Shown: one piece after another, positions 21,352 to 33,190 of the stretch
How the letters are laid out: the number at the start of each line of letters is the position of its first letter
Position numbering within the stretch: position 1 is the first letter of the stretch
DNA from: Setoptus koraiensis
Lineage: Eukaryota > Arthropoda
Direction of reading: 5' to 3'
NCBI GenBank assembly: GCA_048013815.1
Contig: CM106586.1
Location: 13,268,001-13,332,000, forward strand
Length of the DNA stretch: 64,000 bases
Made by a program: the position numbers and the translations under genes
The notes under the pieces: generated by a model
What the model was told of the DNA's origin: nothing
Databases searched by the model: none
What the model saw: only the letters and a program-made list of their open reading frames with translations

Positions 21352-22207
21352 TCAATATGATGTGGCCGCTTGCAAATGTTGATGATTAGTATAAGAGTTC
21401 AAACTTGATCCAACTACACCGGAAGCAGTAGTGGAATGGTGCATGGGATTGACGGCCCAATATGAGGCCGCTGTAGTTGAGGCCGGCGTGACGGATGTTG
21501 TCGGTACAACTGAAGCAACTTCATTTTGAATTGAGTGGACTTGATGATGATGCTGATGATGATCATGAACATCAAGTTGCAATTGGTGTTGGTGTTGTTG
21601 TTGATGTTGATTGTGTTGCTGATGATGCTGCTGCTGGTGATGTTGATGGTGCATCTGATGATTCAATTGATGATGATGCTGTTGTTGAGTATTATTCAAA
21701 TCATTCAGATGTCCCGTCAACTGATGATGATGATGCTGTTGCAGTGGCTGATTTTGGTGGTGTTGGTGTTGTGACGATAGTGCGTCATTAGTTGATGAAA
21801 GGTGATTTTGTTGCTGATTTTGTAAAAGGTGAGATGCTTGTTGTTGAAGGTGATGATTATGGTGATTGTGATGCTGATGGTGATAGAATCCTGACGATTG
21901 CTGTTGCAACGAAGCAACTGCTGCAGGTGCCATATGAGATTGAATATTGTCAGAGGAAGATGATGAGGCCGATGATCGATCATATGTTAAATTAGCTTGA
22001 TTAGCTGATTGACCTTCATTGGGGCCTGTATTTGAGGGTGCGTCTGTTGGACTTGTTGAGTGACTGGTGGCGCTAGCTGTGGTATTATGAGCAATATGAT
22101 TGTGATTATCCACATTGTTGTTAGCTTGTTGACTATGTCCTTGCTGACTGACAGGTGAGTCCTCACTAGGAGGCGTAGGCATTCCACCCAGAGATTGTCC
22201 AACGTAC
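21352..22207 (-). CDS. opa: Zic exon 3: C-terminal His/Gln-rich exon
   Basis: Begins after CTATTAG with G TAC GTT, completing Trp and giving [19 protein letters not shown], a segment that recalls the end of insect Opa proteins. 285 codons including the TGA at 21352. Most of the exon is a His/Gln array of the HHQHHQQQ kind, ending [20 protein letters not shown] and Y. The plus-strand Asp-rich frames over the same bases are antisense shadows. Confidence 0.93.
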
Positions 22208-25200
22208 CTAATAGTTGACAGAGCGAGAGAATACAAATAACAGTAGGTTAGTAATTGTCTTGTGCATTGTTGGTAGGTCAATAGACAATGATATCGTCAA
22301 CTTTGCTTCAGCTATTAAGTGTTTGGTGATGATGAAATACCTCCGGCTGAAGCTATGCCGAATGTTGTTCGAATTATGCAATGTCTGCAAACAGAATATC
22401 GAAAACAAAAGGCACGAGTTGTCCGCTTTGCCAAGCAGATAAAGAAGATTCGCGCCAGATAAAGAAAAGGTCGTCTATGCTCGTGATAAGTGAACTATGT
22501 GTCTATTATTGTATTAGCCAATAAAATAATTGTTAGATTTGCATTGAGACCGCAGTGGCACGTGATTGACACGATCGTTACTTAATAAGAAAATTCCGAC
22601 CACATCTACCGCTCATTGTTTCGGCACCACAATTTTTGATCTAATTTGATTGTCCAAGTGGCAATATGCTAAAAGACTAAAAATAGATCGGACTGCAATA
22701 ATTGTCACTGTGCCCAACAAGGTGCTCACAAACAAATGTGGATGTGGCAAAAGTGAGGGCCTGGCACATTCTTCATCTATAATACGTGAAGAATGATAAT
22801 GATCTTGTCAGTTTATATTGTGCTCACAACATTTTTCTCTGAAGGCACTCAAAGATAAAATGACAAGATCTCTGTCGGCTTGCATCGCACCTTGGCCTCA
22901 CGATCGTTGGCCAGATTGTTGGTTGTGGCAGTCGGCTCGAGCACAAAACTTTGCTCACATCTGACAACAAAGAGATTGCCTATTCTATTCTGGACACATG
23001 AGAGCGAATGTGCATTTGAGAGCGCATTCCAGAGAATAAGGGCATTTGTTTTTATCACGACAACTAACTAGCGCCGTGGCAATGCAATCGCAACCATTTG
23101 ATACAACAAGCCATTAGACATGACCAATATGACGTCGTGCTCTAGATAGAGGGCACTCTAGTTTGCATTAGGCACACATTGTTGCTGTCGTTGTTGCTGC
23201 TGTCGTTGTTGCTGTTGTTGTTGTTGCTGGCGCTGTTGATGTAGATGACATGTTGCCTTTTGGCGAGAGATGCATTATAATCAGCAGAATAGATTGTTTT
23301 AATCTAAAACATGTTATCATGATAACACGGCAACGCCAACAGAAAACAACTTTGCATGCCAGCAGCTTGTCAGGCAGTGTCAGACGCAACGCTAACGCAG
23401 CAATGTTAATAGACAGCGGACAGGTGAGATGTAGAGTGAGTTTTATAGGTTGCCGCTCGCTTGTCTTCTGCTTGACTGCTCGACTTGTCCACTGGCCGAC
23501 TGATTGCCGGGCTGCATTTGCATACTCATCTCGCTCGTTGTCGAGTGTGTCGAGACAACAACCGCCGCCGACCGGACCAAACCGACCGGACCAAACCGAA
23601 CTGACCAAACCGAACTGACCGGACCCGAGCGGACTGACCAGCGCGTGTGTCAATATGCGCTGTTTGGCGCCGGCAGACAACATGACAACTTGTTTGGCTG
23701 CCGCCACTCATGTTGGCCTTGTTGACCAACTGACGGCCGTCGCAAATACATTTAACAACAATTATGTAACAAACAAACAACATGTGTTTGGTGCGGGCCG
23801 GTGTCGTGCCGCCCGGCATATTGCTTTCTGTCACGCCACCTATGCGCCGGCACACGCATGATTCTAATTGATCACCTTGATTGAGCGGTCAGCATCGCTG
23901 CTGGTTGCTCACAATCAAGTCAGACACTGACCACGCCTCCTGCGCCGGTTCGCGCCGAGTGACGAGAATGGGTGGGCACCGCCGACTGGCCCGTTGTGGG
24001 TATCACCGACTGGCACATAGTATATATAATCGGTGGGTAGTGAGTAGCTAATGATGGGCTGGCGCCCGTGCGAGCGCGTGCCCACTCTCAACTGACCGCA
24101 AGAGGGGCGGTCAGTTGGCCATTTGGCGGTCAGTTGTCAAACTATTTCGTGATTAACTCGATTAAGTTGTGTGTGTGTGCACGCTCGGCCGTGCCAGCTG
24201 CTGGACACAGTAGCTGCGGCGACAGTAGCCACCATCTCAAGCTACTGGCTCAATTAGTTGATGGGCTGCGAGTTGCCGATACCGGCCGCCAGTGGCCAAT
24301 ATTGGTTGCATTTAACGTGCGCATGTTACACGAGACGCTCATCACGACGCTAAGAGCGAGAGGATTGACGGACAGGCACGCAGCCTTTGTTGGGGGCTGG
24401 CGCTCGGGCCGACGTTTCTGGGGCTCGCTGGCTGTTGGCTCGTTAATATCGCAATATCTTGGTCGTGTTGCCTTCGAATCGGCGACGCCGGCCAACCGAT
24501 GCCGACAGTGGGCTCACTGTCGATTCGAGTTGCTGTTCGTTCGTTCGTTCGGCCGGCCCGGCGAAGCGCCCGACCGCTCGGCGACGTCCGCCGGGCGTCC
24601 TCCGAGGCCGTCGCGCCAGCGACAGAAGCCACTGCGGCTCGCAGCGTCGAGTGAATGGCGAAAATGTGTTTTTCCGCCGCAAGTGGCCACTTACACTGAA
24701 ACGCGCACTCCGCGAATCGCACTCCGCGAATCGCACTCTGCGAATCATGCTCTGAGAATTGTGCGCGAAAACACCGGCCAAGAGCGACTGGTGGCTCGAA
24801 TTGCATGCTTGACTTTTTAACTACTCAATAAATTACTCTCGACTTGTTCCAGTTGCTGGAATGCGCGCTGTCGTTCGGCCGCAAGCTCGTTTGCTGTCCG
24901 CTCTGGTAAGGCTCTGGCGAAGTTGTGGCCGAGTCTGCTGCTAATCTGTTTCTCCGGTGAACTTGAACGACCACGACGACATAAACTTGATTTGATTTAC
25001 GCGACCACTTCGCCGGCTCGTCGTGCCATAACACACTCGCCTGTGTAACTCGCCGTATAAGTCGCCTGTGTAACTCGCCATATAACGCGCACATATAACT
25101 CGCCATATAAGTTGCCGTATAAGTTGCCGTATGAGTTGCCGTGTAAGTTGCCGTACAAGTTGCGGCCGCACGGGCCGCTGCAGTGCCGGCGCTGGCCGGC

Positions 25201-28200
25201 GCTAAATGGTCAGCTCAAGCGGGCCGGAGCGGGCTTTTTATCGCCGTCGGGCCGGCCCGCCGAGTGGCAAGTGCACAGGTGAGCCAGAGCGAAAGTGATA
25301 CAAGTTTCGGTCGCGGTTTCGGCTGCCGTGTCTCACGGCGCGTCGCGCCTCCGAACGAGCGCTCACCGGAGGGGCTCGACGGCGCTGAGCGCGCACTCAA
25401 TCTCAGCGCCGAACGCGAGCGCCGAACGCCGAACGCCGAACGCGAGCGCCGAACGCCGAATGCGAACGCCGAACGCAGCGGCGAGGCGCACGTTGCCAGG
25501 GCCAGCGGTTGTCGGTGGCGCTGGCGCGGCCGCGCAACACTGACAAACAACGGACGGGGCGAATCGGCGAATTCCACAGGTGAGAGCGTGAGCGGGCAAA
25601 TGGGAGCACTGACAGGCAACATTGTCGAGCGATTGTGCTGCCGAGGGATTGTGCTGGCGATTCGCGAGCGACAACCAGAGCGACGGGCACCAGATAACAA
25701 CAATCGTCGGGCAGTATTAATCATACGAGCACGCAGTTAACGGGCGCCCTCGGTGGCGACCTGTCAGTGCGCTATCAGTGCGGCATTCCTGGCATTGTTG
25801 GCCTCACTTGTTGTTGCTGGTCGCTCGTGGCTGGTCGCTCGTTGTTGCCGGTCACTTGTTGGTCACTGTTTGCTGGTCACTCGCTGGTCACTTGCTGGTC
25901 ACTTGTGCTGGTTCGATAGAGCCACTTGTGGCCGGTTTTATCGGGCTCGTAGCGGCGCACGAGCGTTATTAATTCTGTGCGAACCAAGTAACAAATTCTT
26001 CTCGTGCTCGCTTCTCGGCCACGAGAAACCATTTAAAATGGCAGCCACACGCTGGCTAATATTTGCTGGCCGACAGCTAATATGTTCGAATGGCGACCGC
26101 AATTTGCGCGCCGCCAATCGAAACGAACACGATTTTGCTGAGAAGCGCAAAACAATCGCGCTGCCAGCCCATCAGCAAATGGACACGCAGATTACGGTAG
26201 CGGCCATTGTGGCCAGTCCGCGGCGATACGTGCCGGCCCGGCTCATATCGCTCATTAATATTCAAGCCATCGATCGACATTCCGATGGTGGCTCGTCAGA
26301 CGATTAAACGATCGCTGGCGCTCGATTGGTGCCGCCAACTGGATAAAAATATAACAATTTCGCACAAATCTCAGCTTCACCTGGTGGCAGGCGCATCGAA
26401 TCGGCTGCCAATCGACCATTAGTCCGTCGATGGCAAGTGGCCGCTGGTCGCGCCATTAGCGTGAGCGATACATTTCGACAAGTGGCGGCCAAACAATTAC
26501 ATAATAATAATAACAACAACAAGCGACGAGGCGGCTCCGCTCAAACGGTAAGCGACAACGCGCTTATCGGGCCGCTAATCTATCTAATCTAATAATTGAT
26601 TGCTCGGCGCTTCTTAATCGATCAATAATCGCCACTGGCTCGCTGGCTCACTGGCCGCCGGTCAGCGCCGGCGAGTTCACCGGGCCAGTTTATCGGGCGC
26701 GTTTATCGGGCGCGTTTATCGGGCGCATTTATCGGGCCGGTTGATCGGACTTATCGGCGATCGGCACCGATAAACGACGATGCAGCCGATAAACGATACA
26801 AGCTCGGCGCGCAAGATGCGGCAACCGAATCGAAAGAATCAAAGAAAACGAAGCGGAGTTGTGTTACACAAGGGCCGGTCGAGTTGCAAGCGCCGATTGA
26901 GTTTTGCCTTATCTGGCTCGGGCATCTCGCCGGCGGATGGCGAGATCGTGTCGCAAGATGCTCGAGCCGCGCCGCTGCCAGACGGGCCGGCGTTCGCGAC
27001 GCTGCCAGACGGGCCGGCGTTTGCGACGCTACCCGACCAGCCGGCGAGGGGTCAATGGCACGCGGGCCTGCGTGTGAGCGCCACTCAATTTAGCCGACAG
27101 GCAGCCAATTAATGGCTGCGGCTTGTTGTTGGCGCAATCAACCTGTTGCCACAATCTGTCTCAATGGCTCACCTGAGTCTCTCATCTCTATATGCGGCTC
27201 TGCGTGTGTTTGCGTGACGGAATCTCGCTCGCAACACATCTCTATATTTTCGAATATCTATACATATTCGAATATAGATATTCCAAAGAGAGAGAGACAG
27301 ATAAGACGAGCGCAGTTTCGCTGAATGACATTCCTGTCTGCGGTCTGCAGCAGCCGTCTGCTGGCCATATAATGAGAACGAGAATGAGTAGCATTATATG
27401 GCCAGATTATCAATGATCAATTATCGCTGGTGACATTACAGCGAGAGAACGTCGTCATGTTTGTCGTAATAAGCTTGTTAATTGGACTCGGCCGGCCACT
27501 GCGCATTCGCAGCGTGCTTTGTGACGCTGTTGTGTGCCAGTCGACACTCAAACGAATGTACATTCCGACATTTTTGCAAGATCTAGCGCAAGATTAAATT
27601 GGATAAAATAATTGAGCTGTCTCTCGATTCGCTCGGCGTGTCCCATTGACAACTAGCTGCCGCTGGCTTCGGCGCTCGGGCCACGCCGACCTGAGACAGC
27701 GACGACGCTGTACGCGGCGCTCCGGGATATCACCTTGATTCGAGCTCGCAAATACTTGTCGCTGTCAGTGTAATTGCAGCAGCGCAAACGGCCCACGAAT
27801 CAGAGATTTCAGGCACGAGATAAACGAAATTAGCACCAATTTGGGCGACCGAGCGCCCGAAGTGCGACAAGTGCCGCCGTCGACCACCGCTTGATTGACA
27901 AGTCGACCGAGCGGCCACACTGCACTCTGCACTCCGCACTCTGCAGCCGGAGCCATTGAGGGAACCGCTCGGGCGCCCGGACGCGCCGAAGGAGCCGCTC
28001 GGACGCGCCGACGCTCCGAAGGACTTTGACTTTGAAGGAATCGTCGCTCGAAAGCGACAGTTGAGGCATGCGATATTCAGTAGTAATGACTCGGTATGAA
28101 AACTTACCATTCGCTCAGACCCGAGCAATTGGCCAGCCGGCCCGGGTGGCCCGTGTAGCCGAGCGGATCGCCCAGGCCAGAGGGCTGGGCGGCCGCTATT

Positions 28201-31200
28201 GCGGTTGCGCCCGAACTGGACGAGCTGGCCGTCGACAGGGACGAGGGTGACTTGAGGGCACTGCTGTCGTGCTTGCGGTTGTTTTGGGCCGGGCCGGCGC
28301 CGTTGTAGCCCGTGGCGCGGGTGGCAGCGGCCGCTGCGGCGCTCATGTGCGGGTTGTAGGTAGCGGCGCCATGGTAGGTGGCGGCGTGCGAGCCGGCCGG
28401 GTAATAAAGCGATTGCGCGTATTGTGCGCGCTGCGAGTGTGATTGCGCGTCCAATTGATGCTGCTGTTGTTGTTGTTGTGCGGTTGTTGCTGTTGCTGCT
28501 GCTGCCGATTGCCCATTGGTCAGTGTCACCAAATCGCCGGCCGCTTGCTCACCTGGCTTCGATATAGGCGACAGCGAGGGCGCCGACGAGGCCGCCGACG
28601 ACGACGACACCGCTCTGTTCAACCTTGAGGCTCGCGCGGATTTCTTGATTGTGCGTTTGCGCGAATTTTGATCACTTTCGTTTCGATTGTTGTTGTGTCG
28701 ACGGTGACGGCGATTATCGCCGTCGTTGTCGTCGTCGTCGTCGTCGGTCGTATCCTCGTCGTCGGTGCGCTCGTTGGCGTCGAAGGCGCCCGGCTTGCTC
28801 GCCAGCGAATCGTTGTTGTTGGATAGAGACGTCAGAAGAATGTCGGGCGAATTTGGTTGGTCTCTCGCTAATCTTTTCGAGTTGCTGTTGCGCCTCATAT
28901 AGGTGGCGGGTTGCGACGTCGATTTAATCGCATTAGCGGAGTCGTCGTAGAATTGGTCTAGAGCGCCGAATTTGTTATTGTTGGTGTTGTTGTTGTTGTT
29001 GTTGGCCTGCGAACAGGTTGTTGTTGTTGTTTTTGGCTCGTTGTGGTCGTCGGTCAATTCCTGCTTCAGCGTGCCCGCCGACTTTTTGCCGCGGCTTTGC
29101 TGCGGGCCGCTCATGGTTGCGTGCCGCTTGGCCGCGCCCGCGTCCACGCCCTCTTCATGCGGGCGCATTCTGGCGGCTTGTCGCGGCTGCCTGTGCTGCT
29201 GCTGATGATGATTGAATGATGATTGCGCCGATGAGCATTCGTCCTCGTGATCGCTGCCGCTGTTTGTGCCGCTAAAATCGCCCTCGTCCAGCTCGTCGTC
29301 GTCGTCGTCGTCGTCGCGCTCATCCAAGCCCCCATCGCCGGCCCCAGATAATCTCGTTGGCGACGGCGATTTTCCGTGCACTTTCATGTGCTTTCGCAGC
29401 GAACTCGGATGAGTGTAACTCTTATCACAGCCGCCGATTTTGCAATTGTACGGCTTATCACTGGTGTGAACATGCGAATGCTTCTTCCTATCCGAACTGT
29501 TGGCAAATCGCCTGTCGCAACCTTCGAATTCGCACTCGAACGGCTTCTCGCCTGTTGCATCGCGCGGTAATATTGCGCAATATTAACAAATTTGATTGAG
29601 CCGAATAAAGCCAGATTCGCGTTCGCACAGTGATCGCGTAGTTGTGCAGTGCCATTGCGTAATCGATTGCGAAGCGTGTTCGGTGGTGTGATTATGGCGC
29701 CGCAACACAATTGTGACGCAACGAGGAGAAGAGAAGAATTTCGGGATTATTATTTAGTAACGTATTAGTGGATTACGTTTGCTATGTCTTGAGCCGTCGC
29801 TCGCTCGAGATCGCTCTCGTTTTGCGCTGCTCTCAGTTGTGCTCGGTCATACGGTTTCTCGGCCGCTCGCTGCCTCTCATCTGCAGCTCGTCGGTGTCTC
29901 TGTGGCTGTTGGTGTTTCGCGTCGGGTTCGCTCGGGCGCTGGAGCTGCCCGCAGCGGACACGCCGGGACCGGGTTCCGGTTTGGTGCAAAGTTTGGTTTT
30001 GGGCCGCGCGACGAGCCGCAAAGCCAGCCTCGTCCACGGCCAATCCGACAATGGGACGCAGTTGCAGTGATAGCAGTGTGCGACCTCGACAATCTCGACA
30101 ATCCCGACAATGTCGACACGATCGACAATCTCGACACGATCGACGCCGACACAGGCGCACAGGTGAATTGCTGTGCCGACCGGAAGCGCAGCCGTGGGCG
30201 AAGTTGTCGCCGCGTTGCCACTTCGCAAGCGACTGCTTGTCGTCTGGCTCGGCTGCCCGTGCCCGCTCGGCACAGACTGCACAGACTCCCCGACCGCACA
30301 GACTCCCCCGACCGCACAGGCTCCCGCGACCGCACAGGCTCCCGCGACCGCACAGACTCCCGCGACTGCACAAACCGACGTGGACTGTGCACGGACTGGC
30401 TGAGGGGCGCGCAGTGTGCAGTATGATAGTCGTGCCGATTGCGCAAATCGACATGCCAGAGAAGCCAATAAACAATAAATCACTCGAGCGCCATTCATCA
30501 TTCGCAGGCGCGAATGAATGGCTCGCCGGCCTATAAATAGTAATAGTTATTTTATTTTTGTCGAGAGAGCAAACACAAGTTGCATTGTGCGCCGAGTGCC
30601 AACGACGCCCAACGGAAGGCAGCCCGCGAAACGAATAGACAGCGATGCAATTCGCGTTTTGTCACTAATCACCGACGCGCCGCCAGTCGGTGCGCCAGCC
30701 AGTTAGTGAGCCAGACAGCCAGCCATCAGCTACCTGTTCGCCGTTGTTGTTGCCGGTTGTTGTCGATGCTGTCGTTGTTGTCGGTTGTTGCCGGTTGTTG
30801 TCGATGCTGTCGTTGTTGTCGTTGGCAGGTTGCTGTTGTTGTTGTCGCTGGCGGGTTGCTGTTGTTGTTGTCGCTGGCGGGTTGCTGTTGGCAGCTCGAT
30901 CGGCTTGATTGGCAGAGAGCGGAACAGGCGAATTATGCAAATATAATTGTCTCTCTCGTCTCGCACAGCCAGCGCAACAGACGCAGCAGACGGCGCAGAT
31001 GCAAACAATACGCCGACAACGACACCGACACCGACAGCAACACCGACAACGACAACATCTCATCGCGGATAATGATTGACACGACAGCTCGCATGCTGTC
31101 GAATTTTAATGACTGACAAACGCCGTTTGCCGTGATTGCGTCGTCTAGCCCGGCCATGCATGCTCGATGGCTCGGAACAGGGATAAACGGCCGCTTCAAA

Positions 31201-33141
31201 TTGATAGGCTGTGTTTGTTTGGTTGCGTTTGCACTGATTAATTTGCATGAGAACAACAATCATTATCATTATTATTATCGTCGTACACAATCTACTCGCC
31301 GGCTCGACAAGCTCGAGTGGTTGGCGCTGTTGCGAGCAGCCGCTTGCGATTGTAAGCGATTTCTCGGGATGGCAACAACTATTTTTTCTTTTCTATTTAT
31401 CTCATCCAATTGTGTTTCTATTTATACACGGCTGGCACATCATCGTCAATCGTTAGTTAGTTGGTCGTGTCGTTTTTTGTGTGCAACTGCTTGCAACTCG
31501 ATCATTTGAGCATTTAATAGCCCCGCACTCACAGCGCCGTCTACTCATGACACTCCGGCTGAAATAAGAAAGAAGCAAGCAATTCTCATGAATACGACAG
31601 CCGCACTAATATTGTAATTCGATTTGCCATTCCAATAATAATTCTCGACTTCTTAATAACACAATTCATTCACCATTGTGCTACAGCGCCCTGAGCGCCC
31701 GCTCCACACAAGTTGTCGTCGTTTGCGTCATTTCGCTTCGCTCACTTATCGCTCGCCGACGGCTCGGCGTCTTTTAATCGATGTGTGTCGTTTTCGTCGT
31801 CGACGCAACAAGACGACTTAATCGAATCACTATTCGCGATTATAAACACAGCAGCGGCTTGTGTGTGTATAAATAATGACAAATACATAATGATGATTGT
31901 TTTTATCCTTCAGTCACATTTTCGCTGGCAACATTTGCCTGGCTGCGCCAATCGCTCGCAACGATCCGCCGACTGCCGGCTGCCGACTGCAAACCATTAA
32001 CTTTACACTGATACCCGCCGTAATGATTGTCGCCGGCACGCGGCTGGGGCCCGTCTAGCCCGTCGGCTGAAACATGATTGCGCCAGTCAGTTTATTATTT
32101 GTCGGCCACCATAATTCATTTCCGACGCTGTGCGCCCCGCATCCAGGGCCCCAAACGCGCCCCTGGTGGCGCGCCCATAAACAACCTTAACGCGAGCAAC
32201 CTTAACACGAGCAAACTTAACACGAGCAACCATAACATAAACATAAGCAAGCATGAATTTGTTTGCTCGTGGCCCCAAACAAACAAAACAACATTTCGGG
32301 CCGCAAACAATGGAGCGGGCACAGGTGCCCGCGACAGGCTTCATTAGCGGTGGTCGCTAATTATTGTTTGCAACACTTGTTTTGCGTTGGCTCGCATGTG
32401 AGCTCGCAGCCTGGCTGGCATTGCTGGCATATTTCGGTGGCGATGTTTCGACGCGATTGCTTCGAGCGTCGCTTCGAATCGCGATTCGCGACTTGCGACT
32501 CGAATGCGAAATCCGGTGGGAAAATTCCAATTGTGACAGGGATTCAGCGTTGCAAGAATAGGCAAAAATGGGCAAAAATGCTCGCCAAAGGCGCTGCCCA
32601 ATGGATTCCGTGAAACAATGCTGGAACAATGAATATTTGTTGCAATGCGCGAGTTTTGCACCAACCCCAACTTGTAAGACGAGCGAATAACGTGCCACGA
32701 GCTGCCACGAGCTGCCACGACGCACAGAAACACGACACATGAACGAGCGCATAAACGACGCTGGCGTTGGTCAATGGCGACCAGCAAACACAATCGACAG
32801 TGTTTAATTTGCATGCCAAATGGCACCTCGACGCGCCGGGCCGAAGCGACAGAATGTGTATCATTGTTGCAACAATCACAACACTGCCAGCCACAGCCAA
32901 CTGACAAAGACTGACAAAGGTAAATAATGATTATAACTGTTGTTGTGTTTGTTGGGTGCTTTGTGTGCTCGTGGTGGAGTTATTTGCATTGCTGCTGTCA
33001 TTGTTTGTTGTTGTTGTTGTTGTTTGGGCCAATGAATTGTTTTGTTTGTGGCGCATGGGCCAAGTGGCTGAACGCGGCCAAGCGCTGTCTGGCAGCAGTA
33101 AATTCAAATTGGCTTCTTCAATTACTGCGGCCACAACAACG

Positions 33142-33190
<49 letters not shown>

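Larger units (their letters stand above)
22208..28107. other. Zic intron 2 (5.9 kb)
   Basis: GTAAGT at 28107 to TATTAG at 22208. Very GC-rich between about 24.5 and 25.7 kb, where long frames are open on both strands by composition alone. Contains hairpins (24089-24117, 27252-27283, 27361-27405), a gaacgc/gccgaacgc array (25386-25478), a ccggaccaaaccga array (23566-23633) and a cluster of CCGATAA words (26690-26792). No nested gene supported. Confidence 0.8.

Noticed and set aside
21495-21791. Asp/Val-rich plus-strand frames
   Set aside because: Antisense shadow of the His/Gln-rich Zic exon 3.
24068-25740. Several overlapping long frames on both strands
   Set aside because: GC-rich intron sequence poor in stop codons. 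The frames overlap in all phases with no domain or splice signals.
28443-29205. Leu/Cys- and Arg-rich plus-strand frames
   Set aside because: Antisense of Zic exon 2.
32344-32907. 187-codon minus-strand frame in Zic intron 1
   Set aside because: Shuffled-looking composition rich in Cys/Arg/Ser, competing frames on both strands, no recognisable domain.
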